From: Mycolicibacterium sp. MU0053
GTDB lineage: Bacteria; Actinomycetota; Actinomycetes; Mycobacteriales; Mycobacteriaceae
Assembly: GCF_963378095.1 (NCBI RefSeq)
Contig: NZ_OY726397.1
Location: 930,001-994,000, forward strand
DNA length: 64,000 nucleotides
Direction of reading: 5' to 3'
Made by a program: the position numbers and the translations under genes. Below are positions 23,616 through 33,672 of the stretch, piece after piece; the stretch's first letter is position 1; the number at the start of each line of letters is the position of its first letter. Under the pieces are notes generated by a model. It had not been told where the DNA came from. It worked only from the letters and a program-made list of their open reading frames with translations, and ran no database searches.

Positions 23616-24485
23616 TCAGAGCGAAAATTCGGTGTCCGTGAGCTGGGCCGATAGCTCCCACAGCGCCGTGGCCTTGGCCTTATTGCGGGCCAGCGGGCTG
23701 CGCGGCGACGGGCCGGTGGGCCCGGCCTGGCCGAACCGCGGACCGATGAAGGTGTCCCCGGGCACGTCCTGGGCGGCGGCGTAGAGCGTCTGCCGGGCGC
23801 CGAAGTCGGCCTCGGTCGCCATGAACCGGTTGCCGAAGCGCAGGAAGCGGCTGCTCAGCGGGCCGTCGGAATGCGTCTGCAGGTTGGTGGCCGAGTAACC
23901 CGGATGCGCCGCGATGGCGCGCACCGGCGACCCGGCACGCTCGAGGCGGCTGTGCAATTCGCTGGTGAACATCAGATTGGCGAGCTTGGACTGTCCGTAG
24001 GCGCCCCACGCCGAATACGGCCGCGCCTTCCAGTTCAGGTCCTTGAGGTTGATCCGACCGAAGAGGTGCATCAACGACGACACCGTCACCACCCGGTCGG
24101 TGATCTTCGGCAGTAGCCGGTTGGTCAGCGCGAAGTGCCCCAGGTGGTTGGTGCCGATCTGACTTTCGAAACCGTCCTTGGTCAACGCGAACGGCACGGC
24201 CATCACCCCGGCGTTGTTGATCAGCACGTCGACCCGCTCGACGCCGTCGGCGAATTCCCGCACCGACGCCAAGTCCTGCAGGTCGAGGCGGCGCACCTCG
24301 ACCGCGCCGGTCATGGTGGCCGCGGCCGCGTCGCCCTTGTCGGTGTTGCGAACGGCCAGGATGACCGTGGCCCCCACCCGGGCCAATTCGCGGGCGGTGA
24401 TCTCGCCGAGTCCGCTGTTGGCGCCCGTGACGATCACCGTGCGGTCGGCAAACGAGGGCAGGTCTGTGGCGGTCCAGTTGGTCAT
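23616..24485 (-). CDS. Short-chain dehydrogenase/reductase
   Basis: The 289-aa Rossmann enzyme has the cofactor motif TGANSGLGEITAREL (residues about 15-30), the NNAG motif (LINNAGVM), TVSS catalytic serine region and YGQSK with Tyr and Lys, then AAHPGYSATNLQ. It belongs to the retinol-dehydrogenase/WWOX-like SDR group, which mostly uses NADP(H). The ATG at 24485 (MTNWTATDLP) fits family N-termini. It is inserted between the rplY and lpqT homologs. Substrate is unknown. Confidence 0.88.
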   Translation of the reverse strand: MTNWTATDLPSFADRTVIVTGANSGLGEITARELARVGATVILAVRNTDKGDAAAATMTGAVEVRRLDLQDLASVREFADGVERVDVLINNAGVMAVPFALTKDGFESQIGTNHLGHFALTNRLLPKITDRVVTVSSLMHLFGRINLKDLNWKARPYSAWGAYGQSKLANLMFTSELHSRLERAGSPVRAIAAHPGYSATNLQTHSDGPLSSRFLRFGNRFMATEADFGARQTLYAAAQDVPGDTFIGPRFGQAGPTGPSPRSPLARNKAKATALWELSAQLTDTEFSL

Positions 24486-24503
24486 GATGGCCAGCCTAGA
24501 GGC

Positions 24504-24564
24504 CGCGAGCAGACGCAAACTTGCCGTTCTGTGCGCAATTTCGGGAAGTTTGCGTCTGCTCGCG
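24504..24564. repeat. 61-bp palindromic repeat element, copy B
   Basis: This is the most symmetric copy: 19-bp perfect arms (24504-24522 beginning CGCGAGCAGACGC, and 24546-24564 ending GTCTGCTCGCG) around a 23-base centre. It lies between the lpqT stop and the SDR start, so its hairpin could end lpqT transcription. Confidence 0.92.
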
Positions 24565-24581
24565 AGAGGGGTGGAGGAGTC

Positions 24582-25244
24582 CTAGGGGACCGTGACCTCG
24601 AAGCCCTCGATGATCTCCTCGATGTCCGCGGAGTCGGCGACGGCCTGATCGGCCAGGCCGGTGATGGTCAACTGCACCAGGTAGCGCTGAAAGTCCGGCT
24701 CGGGCGTCACCGGGATGACGATGCGGCTGTAGCTGTGCAGCCGTCGCTCGTCGGGCCCATCGGAAGGCCCGTTGTAGCTGCCCTCGATCATCGCCGACGG
24801 GAAACCGCCGAAATCCGCGAACGATTCGTTGAGCTTGGCGAAGCCGGGCGACAGCAGCGCATCGGCGTTGGCGTGCCGGATCGCGGCGGGCACGTCGAAG
24901 CCGCCCTCGAGCCGGAAGACCAGCACCGTCGCCGTCGGATAGCCGTTGTCCCGGGCGATGGCCTCGGTCTGGGGTGCCAGGTTGTCGTTGCGGTAGGTGC
25001 TCCACCCGTCGGGCCGGACCAGGGTGACCGTCAGGCCGGTCAGATCCGCCGGTGCCACGGCCTCGCCCTGCACCCCGACGCTGGTCAGGTACTGCGAGAA
25101 CGGGACGGGCGGCTCGGAGGTCACCGGGGCGCTCGGGGTGGTCGTCGTCGACCAGATCGACTGGTAGTCCGGCGCCGGCGTGCCGCACGCCGCGCACACC
25201 AGCAGCGCGGTGGCCGCGGCGGCGCAGCGGAGCCGGGAACTCAC
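24582..25244 (-). CDS. lpqT: Lipoprotein LpqT (LpqN/LpqT family)
   Basis: The 220-aa protein has a lipoprotein signal peptide with lipobox LVCAAC (Cys at about 20), followed by a Thr/Pro-rich linker and the LpqN/LpqT domain (LTGLTVTLVRPDGW, ARDNGYPTATVLVF, EPDFQRYLVQLTITGLADQA). It is exported and anchored to the outer face of the plasma membrane; its function is not established. The GTG start overlaps the stop of the ArsC-like gene as GTGA. It corresponds to Rv1016c. Confidence 0.92.
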   Translation of the reverse strand: MSSRLRCAAAATALLVCAACGTPAPDYQSIWSTTTTPSAPVTSEPPVPFSQYLTSVGVQGEAVAPADLTGLTVTLVRPDGWSTYRNDNLAPQTEAIARDNGYPTATVLVFRLEGGFDVPAAIRHANADALLSPGFAKLNESFADFGGFPSAMIEGSYNGPSDGPDERRLHSYSRIVIPVTPEPDFQRYLVQLTITGLADQAVADSADIEEIIEGFEVTVP

Positions 25245-25603
25245 AGAATCTCGTGCACCGCGTCGATCGGTCGGGCCAACCGGGTGCCCTTGTCGGTGAC
25301 GACGAAGGGACGCTCGATCAGGATGGGATGCTCGGCCAGCGCATCGAGCAGTGCGTCGTCGCCGGCCTCGGCGAGATTCAGCTCGGCATACAGCGATTCC
25401 CGTTTGCGCACCGCCTGGCGGACCTCGATGCCGGCATCGGCGATCAGCTGCGCCAACTCGGCGCGGCTGGGCGGAGTCTTCAGGTATTGCACCACTTCGG
25501 GCTCAATGCCGTTGTCGCGCAGCAGGTCCAGCGTCTTGCGCGAGGTGCTGCATTTCGGGTTGTGGTAGATGGTCGCGGTGGTGGCCTTGGGCATGCCTGC
25601 CAT
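25241..25603 (-). CDS. ArsC/YffB-family thioredoxin-fold protein (glutaredoxin-type arsenate reductase-like)
   Basis: The 120-aa protein has the ArsC family signature TIYHNPKCSTSRKTLDLLR with the single active Cys in KCSTSR, and the C-terminal HPILIERPFVVTDKGTRLARP segment that carries the conserved arginines. Family members reduce arsenate with glutaredoxin/glutathione or have unknown roles. With no other ars gene nearby, arsenate resistance is uncertain. Two ATGs (25603, 25594) are possible; the first leaves only 1 base to the prsA stop. It is inserted between prsA and lpqT and coupled to both. Confidence 0.82.
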   Translation of the reverse strand: MAGMPKATTATIYHNPKCSTSRKTLDLLRDNGIEPEVVQYLKTPPSRAELAQLIADAGIEVRQAVRKRESLYAELNLAEAGDDALLDALAEHPILIERPFVVTDKGTRLARPIDAVHEIL

Positions 25604-25604
25604 G

Positions 25605-26585
25605 TTAGGCCGATCCGTTGAAAAGTCCCGTGACCGAGCCGTTTTCGAACACCGCACGGATGGTGCTGGCCAGCAGCGGTGCGATCGACAGCACGGTCAG
25701 TTGCGGGAACCGCTTCTCCTCGCCGATCGGCAGGGTGTTGGTGACGATCACCTCGCGGGCGCCGCAGTCGGCCAACCGCTGCGCGGCCGGATCGCTGAGC
25801 ACGCCGTGCGTGGCCGCGATGATGACGTCCTTGGCACCGTCTTCGCGCAGCAGCTTGACCGCGCCGGCGATGGTGCCGCCGGTGTCGATCATGTCGTCGG
25901 TGAGCACACAGGTCTTGCCCCGCACGTCGCCGACGACGCGGTTGGAGACCACCTGGTTGGGCACCAGCGGGTCGCGGGTCTTGTGGATGAAGGCCAGCGG
26001 CACGCCGCCGAGCGAGTCGGCCCATTTCTCGGCGACCCGCACGCGGCCGGAGTCGGGGGAGACCACGACCATGTCGTGGTTGGAGTAGTTGTCGCCGATG
26101 TAGCCGCACAGCAGCGACTGCCCGCGCATGTGGTCGACGGGGCCGTCGAAGAAGCCCTGGATCTGGTCGGTGTGCAGATCCACCGACACGATGCGATCGG
26201 CGCCGGCGGTCTTGAGCAGGTCGGCGACCAGTCGGGCCGAGATGGGCTCGCGGCCGCGGTGCTTCTTGTCCTGGCGGGCGTAGGGGTAGAACGGCAGGAT
26301 CGCGGTGATGCGCTTGGCGCTGCCGCGCTTGAGCGCGTCGATCATGATCAGCTGTTCCATCAGCCACTGGTTCAGCGGCGCGGGATGGCTCTGCAGCACG
26401 AACGCGTCGCAGCCGCGTACCGACTCGTCGAACCGGACGAAGATCTCGCCGTTGGCGAAGTCCCGCGCGGTCTGCGCGGTGACGTGGACATCAAGTTCCT
26501 TGGCGACCTGGTCGGCAAGCTCGGGATGCGCTCGACCTGCGAACAGCATCAGGTTCTTGCGGTTTTCGGTCCACTCGTAGGTCAC
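25605..26585 (-). CDS. prsA: Ribose-phosphate pyrophosphokinase PrsA
   Basis: The 326-aa enzyme makes PRPP from ribose 5-phosphate and ATP, feeding nucleotide, histidine and arabinogalactan synthesis. Motifs are NLMLFAGRAHPELA, FANGEIFVRF, PFYPYARQDKKHRGREPI, the metal-binding VSVDLHTDQIQGFF, and the PRPP-binding loop VLTDDMIDTGGTIA. The GTG at 26585 (TYEWTENRKN) gives 326 residues, the length of Rv1017c; AAGGG lies upstream. A longer TTG-initiated reading is possible but adds an unconserved Pro/Ala-rich tail. Confidence 0.95.
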   Translation of the reverse strand: MTYEWTENRKNLMLFAGRAHPELADQVAKELDVHVTAQTARDFANGEIFVRFDESVRGCDAFVLQSHPAPLNQWLMEQLIMIDALKRGSAKRITAILPFYPYARQDKKHRGREPISARLVADLLKTAGADRIVSVDLHTDQIQGFFDGPVDHMRGQSLLCGYIGDNYSNHDMVVVSPDSGRVRVAEKWADSLGGVPLAFIHKTRDPLVPNQVVSNRVVGDVRGKTCVLTDDMIDTGGTIAGAVKLLREDGAKDVIIAATHGVLSDPAAQRLADCGAREVIVTNTLPIGEEKRFPQLTVLSIAPLLASTIRAVFENGSVTGLFNGSA

Positions 26586-26743
26586 TTCAGCGCTGCCCTT
26601 GGCCTCGGGATCGGTATCGGGCCGGTTGGGACCGGCCGCCGGGGCCGGTTCGGTACCGGCCGCCAGGGCCAATCGTACGGAGCCTTACCCGGGTGGTGTT
26701 GCCGGGTTACCGGATTGCCAACAACTCGGGTAGTCGGCGGGCG

Positions 26744-28201
26744 CTACCGCTCGGTCTGGGCTCTGCGGGCCGCCTCGGCGGCGGCGCTGCCCGGGCGCTT
26801 GCGCTCCACCCAGCCTTCGATGTTGTGCTGTTCGTTCTCCGACACCGCGAGCGCACCGGGCGGCACATCGCGGCGCAGCACGGTGCCGGCGCCGGTGTAG
26901 GCACCGTCGCCGACCTGCACCGGAGCCACGAACATGGTGTCGGACCCGGTGCGCACGTGCGAGCCGATCGTGGTGCGACGCTTCGTCTCGCCGTCGTAGT
27001 TGACGAACACGCTGGAGGCCCCGATGTTGGATTGCTCGCCGATGTCGGCGTCGCCGACGTAGGTCAGGTGCGGCACCTTGGTGCCGGTGCCGATCACCGA
27101 GTTCTTGACCTCGACGAAGGCCCCGATCTTGCCGTCGGCGCCCAGGGTGGTGCCGGGCCGCAGATACGCGAACGGGCCGACGACGGCACCGGAGCCGATC
27201 TGCGACTGGCCGCCGTGGGTGCGCACCACCGAGGCGCCGTCGCCGACGCTGACGTCGGCCAACGTGGTGTCCGGACCGATCACGCACCCGGCGCCGATCG
27301 TGGTGCTGCCCAGCAGTTGGGTGCCGGGCTGGATGACGGAGTCGCGGCCGACGGTGACGTCGACGTCGACCCAGGTGGTGGCGGGGTCGACGATGGTGAC
27401 GCCGGAGCGCTGCAGCCTGGCCACCAGGCGGCGGTTGAACTCGGTGCCCAGGTCGGACAGCTGCACGCGGTCGTTGACGCCGGCGACCAGCATGCTGTCG
27501 TCGATGTGCTGGGCGTGCACGATCTTGCCGCTGCTGCGGACGATCGAGATCACGTCGGTCAAGTAGAGCTCGTGCTGCGCGTTGTCGGCCGAGAGCTGCT
27601 CGAGCGCGGCGCGCAGGGCCGTGATGTCGAACGCGTACACCCCGGTGTTGACCTCGCGGATGGCCCGCTGCTGCGGGGTGGCGTCGGCCTCCTCGACGAT
27701 CGCGATGACCTCGCCGTCCTGGGTGCGCAGGATCCGGCCGTAGCCGGTGGCGTCGTCCAACGTGGTGGTCAGCACGGTCACCGCGGCGGGCTCGGTGCGG
27801 TGCGTCTCGGTCAGCGCGGCCAACGTGTCGGCGTCCAGTAGCGGGGTGTCGCCGGAGGTCACCACGACGGTGCCGGCGAAGTCCGCGGGCAGCGCGGACA
27901 GCCCGCACAGCGCGGCGTGCCCGGTGCCGAGCTGTTGGTCCTGGACCGCGATGTCGATCCGCCGGCCCAGCGACTCGGCGAGTTCGGCCACGGTCGGTGC
28001 GATGCGGTCGCGGTCCTTGCCGAGCACCACCACCAGATGGGTGGGGGCGGCCTTGGTCACGGCGTGCAATGCGTGCGACAACATGCTGCGCCCGGCGAGG
28101 GTGTGCAGCACCTTCGGGGTGTCCGATTGCATCCTGGTGCCGGCACCTGCGGCCAGCACCACCGTCGCGGTCTCGGTACCCGATTCGCGCTGTGTCGTCA
28201 T
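26744..28201 (-). CDS. glmU: Bifunctional GlcNAc-1-P uridyltransferase / GlcN-1-P acetyltransferase GlmU
   Basis: The 485-aa enzyme makes UDP-GlcNAc for cell-wall synthesis. The N-terminal uridyltransferase domain starts with [20 protein letters not shown]; the C-terminal half is a left-handed beta-helix of hexapeptide repeats ([34 protein letters not shown]) with acetyltransferase residues in [20 protein letters not shown]. It is the ortholog of Rv1018c. GAAGG precedes the ATG. The tRNA-Gln gene lies 19 bases upstream on the same strand. Confidence 0.96.
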   Translation of the reverse strand: MTTQRESGTETATVVLAAGAGTRMQSDTPKVLHTLAGRSMLSHALHAVTKAAPTHLVVVLGKDRDRIAPTVAELAESLGRRIDIAVQDQQLGTGHAALCGLSALPADFAGTVVVTSGDTPLLDADTLAALTETHRTEPAAVTVLTTTLDDATGYGRILRTQDGEVIAIVEEADATPQQRAIREVNTGVYAFDITALRAALEQLSADNAQHELYLTDVISIVRSSGKIVHAQHIDDSMLVAGVNDRVQLSDLGTEFNRRLVARLQRSGVTIVDPATTWVDVDVTVGRDSVIQPGTQLLGSTTIGAGCVIGPDTTLADVSVGDGASVVRTHGGQSQIGSGAVVGPFAYLRPGTTLGADGKIGAFVEVKNSVIGTGTKVPHLTYVGDADIGEQSNIGASSVFVNYDGETKRRTTIGSHVRTGSDTMFVAPVQVGDGAYTGAGTVLRRDVPPGALAVSENEQHNIEGWVERKRPGSAAAEAARRAQTER

Positions 28202-28220
28202 GGCCCTTCTTTCGGACTTG

Positions 28221-28292
28221 CTCCGTCGCCAGGACTCGAACCTGAACTATCTGAACCAAAATCAGAGGTGCTGCCGATTACACCACGACGGA
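28221..28292 (-). tRNA. tRNA-Gln (anticodon UUG)
   Basis: On the minus strand a 7-bp acceptor stem (TCCGTCG with CGACGGA), a D arm, an anticodon stem-loop with loop TTTTGGT (anticodon TTG) and a T arm with GGTTCGAGTCC are all present in about 72 nt. No 3' CCA is encoded. It lies immediately upstream of glmU and could be co-transcribed. Confidence 0.93.
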
Positions 28293-28319
28293 CTATCGCG
28301 GTCGGCAGTCTATACGCTG

Positions 28320-28961
28320 GTGCCCGTGGGAGCTCCGGAGAAAGAGGTACGGGCGCCGCGGGCCCGGATGACCGGCAGCGAACGTCGACGTCAACTCATC
28401 GACATCGCTCGCTCGTTGTTCGCCGAACGCGGTTACGACGCGACCTCCATCGAGGAGATCGCGCTGCGCGCCAACGTCTCCAAACCCGTCGTCTACGAGC
28501 ACTTCGGCGGTAAGGAAGGGCTCTACGCGGTGGTGGTTGACCGCGAGATGTCGGCGTTGCTGGACGGCATCACCTCGTCGTTGACCAACAACCGGTCCCG
28601 GGTGCGCATCGAACGGGTCGCGCTGGCGCTGCTGACCTACGTCGAGGAGCGCACCGACGGCTTCCGGATCATGATCCGCGACTCGCCGGCCTCGATCAGT
28701 TCCGGCACCTACTCCTCGCTGCTCAACGACGCGGTCAACCAGGTCAGCTCGATCCTGGCCGGGGACTTCTCCCGCCGCGGGCTCGATCCCGACCTCGCAC
28801 CGCTGTACGCCCAGGCCCTGGTCGGTTCGGTGTCGATGACCGCCCAGTGGTGGCTCGACACCCGCGAACCGAAGAAGGAAGTGGTGGCTGCGCACCTGGT
28901 CAACCTGATGTGGAACGGCCTGACCCACCTCGAGGCCGACCCGCACCTGCAGGACGAGTGA
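28320..28961 (+). CDS. TetR-family regulator (Rv1019 homolog)
   Basis: The 213-aa protein has an N-terminal TetR HTH (IARSLFAERGYDATSIEEIALRANVSKPVVYEHFGGKEGLYA) and an all-helical ligand domain. A -10-like TATACG at 28311-28316 lies so close to the GTG at 28320/28326 that a leaderless mRNA is likely; the internal ATG at 28368 would give 197 residues, the size of Rv1019, and cannot be excluded. It is located 68 bases upstream of mfd on the same strand. Confidence 0.85.
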   Translation: MPVGAPEKEVRAPRARMTGSERRRQLIDIARSLFAERGYDATSIEEIALRANVSKPVVYEHFGGKEGLYAVVVDREMSALLDGITSSLTNNRSRVRIERVALALLTYVEERTDGFRIMIRDSPASISSGTYSSLLNDAVNQVSSILAGDFSRRGLDPDLAPLYAQALVGSVSMTAQWWLDTREPKKEVVAAHLVNLMWNGLTHLEADPHLQDE

Positions 28962-29029
28962 GGCCCGGTTCCCCGGCCCATCCCCGTGAGACGCGTCACG
29001 AGAAGTAGCCCCGTAGAATCGCTTTCATC

Positions 29030-32000
29030 ATGACCGCACCGGGGCACCCTCATGTCCAGACCCCGATTGCGGGGCTCACCGAGTTGGCGTTGACGGCGCC
29101 GACCTTTGTCGATCTGTGCGCGCGGACGGCGGAGAAGCCCGCCGAGTTGAAGCTGGTTGCCCCGTCCAGCGCCCAGTTCCTGGTGGCGGCCGCGCTGGCC
29201 AAGCAGGGACCGCTGCTGGTGGTCACCGCCACGGGGCGGGAGGCCGATGACCTGACCGCCGAGTTGCGCGGGGTCTTCGGGGACTCGGTGGCGCTGTTCC
29301 CGTCCTGGGAGACGCTGCCGCACGAACGGCTCTCACCGGGGGTCGAGACTGTCGGGGCGCGGATGCTGATGCTGCGCCGGCTGGCCTTCCCCGACGACGC
29401 GCGGCTGGGCCCGCCCCTGCAGGTGGTGGTGACGACGGCGCGTTCGCTGCTGCAGCCGATGGTCAGCGGCCTCGCGACCTCGGAGCACACCGAACCGGTG
29501 CTGCTGTCCGTCGGCGACGAGGTGGGCTTCGAGGACACGATTGCGCGCCTGTCGCGGATGGCCTACGACCGCGTGGACATGGTCGGCAAGCGCGGTGAGT
29601 TCGCGGTGCGCGGCGGCATCCTGGACGTTTTCGCGCCGACGGCCGAACACCCGGTGCGGATCGAGTTCTGGGGCGACGAGGTCTCCGAGATGCGGATGTT
29701 CTCGGTCGCGGACCAGCGTTCGATCACCGAGATCCCGGTCGATTTCCTGGTGGCGGTGCCGTGTCGGGAACTGATGCTCACCGAGGACGTCAAGGCGCGC
29801 GCGGCCGAACTGTTGAAGGGCAAGTCCGCCGGCACCGACGCCGTGGCGAGCCCGGCGACCGGCAGCGTCGGGGACATGCTGGCCAAACTCGCCGAAGGCA
29901 TCCCGGTCGACGGCATGGAGGCGCTGATGCCGGTGCTGCGGCCCGATGACCCGGCGCTGCTGACCGATCAGCTGGCCCCGGGCACCCCGGTGCTGGTGTG
30001 CGATCCGGAGAAGGTTCGCACCCGCGCGGGCGACCTGATCAAGACCGGCCGCGAGTTCCTGGAGGCGTCCTGGTCGGTGGCCGCGGTCGGTGGGGACGCG
30101 CCCATCGACATCGAGCAACTCGGCGGCTCGGGATTCCGCGAACTCGCCGAGGTGCGCGCCGGAGCCCGCGCCGGCGGCCATCCGTGGTGGACGCTGAGCC
30201 AGCTGCCCGACGAGTCGGCCATCGAACTCGACGTGCGGCCCTCCCCGTCGGCCCGCAGCCAACAGAGTCTCGAGGAGATCTTCGCGATGCTGCGCGCCCA
30301 CGTCGTCACCGGCGGGCGCGCGGCGGTCGTGACCCCCGGGGCCGGCACCGCCAACCGCGTCGTCGAGCAGCTGGGTGAAAACGACACGCCCGCAGCGTTG
30401 TTGGAGTCGGGGCAGCAGCCCCAGCCGGGTGTCGTGGGGGTGCTCCGAGGCCCGCTGCACGACGGGCTGGTGGTCCCGGGCGCGGAATTGGTGATCATCA
30501 CCGAGACCGACCTGACCGGCAACCGGGTCACCGCGACCGACGGCAAGCGGCTGGCGGCCAAGCGCCGCAACACCGTGGATCCGTTGGCGCTGACCGCCGG
30601 CGATCTGGTGGTGCACGACCAGCACGGCATCGGCAAGTTCGTCGAGATGACCGAACGCATTGTCGGCGGGGCGCGCCGGGAATACCTGGTGCTCGAATAC
30701 GCCTCGGCCAAGCGCGGCGGTGGGTCGGACCGGCTGTATGTGCCGATGGATTCGCTGGATCAGCTGTCCCGCTACGTCGGTGGCCAGGCGCCCAGCCTGA
30801 GTCGGCTCGGCGGCAGCGACTGGACGAACACGAAGACCAAGGCGCGCAAGGCCGTTCGCGAGATCGCCACCGAGCTGGTGGCGTTGTACGCCAAACGCCA
30901 GGCCGCGCCCGGACACGCGTTCGCGCCGGACACCCCGTGGCAGGCCGAGATGGAGGACGCGTTCGGCTTCACCGAGACCGTCGACCAGATGACCGCCATC
31001 ACCGACGTCAAGGCCGACATGGAAAAGCCGATCCCGATGGACCGCGTCATCTGCGGCGACGTCGGGTACGGCAAGACCGAGATCGCGGTGCGGGCGGCGT
31101 TCAAGGCGATTCAGGACGGCAAGCAGGTCGCGGTGTTGGTGCCCACCACGCTGCTGGCCGATCAGCACCTGCAGACCTTCACCACCCGGATGGCGGGCTT
31201 CCCGGTGACCGTGAAGGGGTTGTCGCGCTTCACCGACGCCGGCGAGTCCAAGGCCGTGCTCGAGGGCATGGCCGACGGGTCGGTCGACGTGGTGATCGGC
31301 ACGCACCGCCTGCTGCAGACCGGGGTGCGCTGGAAGGACCTCGGCCTGGTGGTCGTCGACGAGGAGCAGCGGTTCGGCGTCGAACACAAGGAACACATCA
31401 AGAGCCTGCGCACCCACGTCGACGTGCTGACCATGAGCGCCACCCCGATCCCGCGCACCCTGGAGATGAGCCTGGCCGGCATCCGCGAGATGTCGACCAT
31501 CCTGACCCCGCCGGAGGAGCGCTACCCGGTGCTGACCTACGTCGGCCCGCACGACGACAAGCAGGTGGCCGCGGCGCTGCGCCGGGAGTTGCTGCGTGAC
31601 GGTCAGGTGTTCTACATCCACAACCGGGTCAGCACCATCGACTCGGCCGCGGCGAAGGTCCGCGCGCTGGTGCCCGAGGCCCGTGTCGTCGTCGGGCACG
31701 GTCAGATGCCCGAGGAGCAGCTGGAACGGACCGTCGAGGGGTTCTGGAACCGGGACTACGACATCCTGGTCTGCACCACGATCGTCGAAACCGGGTTGGA
31801 CATCTCCAACGCCAACACCCTGATCGTGGAGCGGGCCGACACCTTCGGCCTGTCCCAGCTGCACCAGTTGCGCGGCCGGGTGGGACGCAGCCGGGAACGC
31901 GGCTACGCCTATTTCCTGTACTCGCCCGAGGTGCCGCTGACCGAGACCGCCTACGACCGGCTGGCCACGATCGCGCAGAACAACGAACTCGGCGCCGGGA

Positions 32001-32710
32001 TGGCCGTGGCCATGAAGGACCTGGAGATCCGGGGCGCCGGCAACGTGTTGGGCGCCGAGCAGTCCGGCCATGTCGCGGGTGTGGGGTTCGACCTGTACGT
32101 GCGGCTGGTCGGCGAGGCCGTCGAGGCCTACCGCGCCGTGGCCGACGGCGAAACCGTCACGGGCCCAGTCGAACCCAAGGAAGTCCGGATCGACCTGCCC
32201 GTCGATGCGCACCTGCCGCCGGAGTACATCGACAGCGACCGGCTGCGGCTGGAGGCCTACCGCCGGCTGGCCGCCGCGAACGACGACGCCGCGGTCAGCG
32301 CGGTCGTCGAGGAACTCACCGACCGCTACGGGGAGCCGCCGGAACCGGTGCTGCGGCTGATCGCGGTGGCCCGGCTGCGGCTGCTGTGCCGCGCCAGCGG
32401 GGTCACCGAGGTGTCGGCGACCGGGGCCGCCGGCCAAACCGCGACCCTGCGGTTGGCGCCGCTGACGCTGCCGGACTCGGCTCAGCTGCGGCTCAAGCGC
32501 ATGTATCCGGGTTCGAACTATCGCGCCACCACCGCGACGGTGCAGGTGCCGATTCCGCGGGTGGGGACCGGTGTCGCCGCACCGCGCATCCGCGACCTCG
32601 AGTTGGTCCAGATGGTCGCCGATCTGCTGGTGGCATTGGATGGCCGACCGCAGGGCGAAGTTGATATAACGGCAGGCACGGGCAATGGGAAGAAGGGACC
32701 GGACCGATGA
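29030..32710 (+). CDS. mfd: Transcription-repair coupling factor Mfd
   Basis: The 1226-aa ATP-dependent translocase removes RNA polymerase stalled at lesions and recruits UvrABC. It has the UvrB-homology region (residues about 30-350; [25 protein letters not shown]), the RNA-polymerase-interacting domain near 500-570 ([14 protein letters not shown]), the translocase with Walker [12 protein letters not shown] (about 680), [14 protein letters not shown] (Walker B), motif [18 protein letters not shown], and the C-terminal TRCF domain (about 1070-1170). TAGAAT 10 bases before the ATG may be its -10 box. It corresponds to Rv1020. Confidence 0.97.
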   Translation: MTAPGHPHVQTPIAGLTELALTAPTFVDLCARTAEKPAELKLVAPSSAQFLVAAALAKQGPLLVVTATGREADDLTAELRGVFGDSVALFPSWETLPHERLSPGVETVGARMLMLRRLAFPDDARLGPPLQVVVTTARSLLQPMVSGLATSEHTEPVLLSVGDEVGFEDTIARLSRMAYDRVDMVGKRGEFAVRGGILDVFAPTAEHPVRIEFWGDEVSEMRMFSVADQRSITEIPVDFLVAVPCRELMLTEDVKARAAELLKGKSAGTDAVASPATGSVGDMLAKLAEGIPVDGMEALMPVLRPDDPALLTDQLAPGTPVLVCDPEKVRTRAGDLIKTGREFLEASWSVAAVGGDAPIDIEQLGGSGFRELAEVRAGARAGGHPWWTLSQLPDESAIELDVRPSPSARSQQSLEEIFAMLRAHVVTGGRAAVVTPGAGTANRVVEQLGENDTPAALLESGQQPQPGVVGVLRGPLHDGLVVPGAELVIITETDLTGNRVTATDGKRLAAKRRNTVDPLALTAGDLVVHDQHGIGKFVEMTERIVGGARREYLVLEYASAKRGGGSDRLYVPMDSLDQLSRYVGGQAPSLSRLGGSDWTNTKTKARKAVREIATELVALYAKRQAAPGHAFAPDTPWQAEMEDAFGFTETVDQMTAITDVKADMEKPIPMDRVICGDVGYGKTEIAVRAAFKAIQDGKQVAVLVPTTLLADQHLQTFTTRMAGFPVTVKGLSRFTDAGESKAVLEGMADGSVDVVIGTHRLLQTGVRWKDLGLVVVDEEQRFGVEHKEHIKSLRTHVDVLTMSATPIPRTLEMSLAGIREMSTILTPPEERYPVLTYVGPHDDKQVAAALRRELLRDGQVFYIHNRVSTIDSAAAKVRALVPEARVVVGHGQMPEEQLERTVEGFWNRDYDILVCTTIVETGLDISNANTLIVERADTFGLSQLHQLRGRVGRSRERGYAYFLYSPEVPLTETAYDRLATIAQNNELGAGMAVAMKDLEIRGAGNVLGAEQSGHVAGVGFDLYVRLVGEAVEAYRAVADGETVTGPVEPKEVRIDLPVDAHLPPEYIDSDRLRLEAYRRLAAANDDAAVSAVVEELTDRYGEPPEPVLRLIAVARLRLLCRASGVTEVSATGAAGQTATLRLAPLTLPDSAQLRLKRMYPGSNYRATTATVQVPIPRVGTGVAAPRIRDLELVQMVADLLVALDGRPQGEVDITAGTGNGKKGPDR

Positions 32711-33672
32711 CCGTGATCCTGGTCGACCCGCGCCGCCCCACCCTGGTCCCGATCGAGGCCATCGAACTGCTCAGCGGCGACCTGCAGTACACCGAAGAGA
32801 TGCCGATCAAGGTGCCGTGGTCGTTGCCCAATGCCCGGATGGTCGGCGCGTCCGAGGACGACGAGCAGGCGCCGGTGCTGCTGTCCTCGGACCCGGCGCA
32901 CCCTGCGGTCGCGGCCCGGATTGCCGCCGGAGAGAAGGTGATCAGCGCGCCCGATCCCTATCCCGGTGAGCGTCTTGTCGACGCGGTCGCGTTGATGGAC
33001 CGGCTGCGCACGGACGGGCCGTGGGAGAGCGAACAGACGCACGATTCACTGCGTCGCTATCTGCTTGAGGAAACCTACGAATTGTTCGACGCGGTGCGCG
33101 ACGGCGACGCCGAGCAACTGCGCGAGGAGTTGGGCGACGTCCTGCTGCAGGTGCTGTTCCACGCCCGCATCGCCCAGGACGCGCCCGCGCACCCGTTCAC
33201 CATCGACGATGTCGCCGATGCGCTGGTCCGCAAGCTGGGCAACCGGGCGCCGGCGGTGCTGGCCGGCGAATCGATCTCGCTCGAGGACCAGCTGGCGCAG
33301 TGGGAGGAACGCAAGGCGTCAGAGAAATCGGCGAAGTCCGGCACCGCCGCGGTCTCGGCGATGGACGACGTGCCGACGGCCCAACCCGCGCTCGCGTTGG
33401 CGCAGAAGGTGGTCAGCCGTGCCCGGCAGGCCGGGCTGCCCGAGGATCTGGTGCCCGAGGCGCTGTTGACCGTCACGCTGTCGCCGGAGCTGGACGCCGA
33501 AAGCGCCTTGCGCGCCGAGGCTTTGGCCTTCATCGACGACGTGCGCGCCGCCGAGCAGACGATCGCACGCGGGCGCGGCGACATCGATGCATCCGCGTTG
33601 GGTGCGGCGTCGCAGGACGAGTGGCGTGCGGCGTGGCCGCAAGCTCAGCCGAACAGCGTCGAACCCCAGTAG
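32707..33672 (+). CDS. mazG: Nucleoside triphosphate pyrophosphohydrolase MazG
   Basis: The 321-aa protein hydrolyses (d)NTPs to monophosphates and clears oxidised nucleotides such as 5-OH-dCTP in mycobacteria. The central MazG domain (about 100-200) has [29 protein letters not shown] with the ExxE..ExxD metal ligands. The N-terminal 95 residues are an actinobacterial extension. Its ATG overlaps the mfd stop as ATGA. The ortholog is Rv1021. Its last 28 bases overlap the 3' end of convergent efeB. Confidence 0.92.
   Translation: MTVILVDPRRPTLVPIEAIELLSGDLQYTEEMPIKVPWSLPNARMVGASEDDEQAPVLLSSDPAHPAVAARIAAGEKVISAPDPYPGERLVDAVALMDRLRTDGPWESEQTHDSLRRYLLEETYELFDAVRDGDAEQLREELGDVLLQVLFHARIAQDAPAHPFTIDDVADALVRKLGNRAPAVLAGESISLEDQLAQWEERKASEKSAKSGTAAVSAMDDVPTAQPALALAQKVVSRARQAGLPEDLVPEALLTVTLSPELDAESALRAEALAFIDDVRAAEQTIARGRGDIDASALGAASQDEWRAAWPQAQPNSVEPQ

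Noticed and set aside
26685..28259. Long minus-strand frame overlapping glmU
   Set aside because: It is out of frame with the clearly conserved GlmU; composition is Arg/His-rich.
29333..32437. Very long minus-strand open frame (over 1000 codons) opposite mfd
   Set aside because: It is antisense to a fully conserved Mfd protein; high GC content keeps such frames open, and its translation is His/Gln/Arg-rich without any motif.
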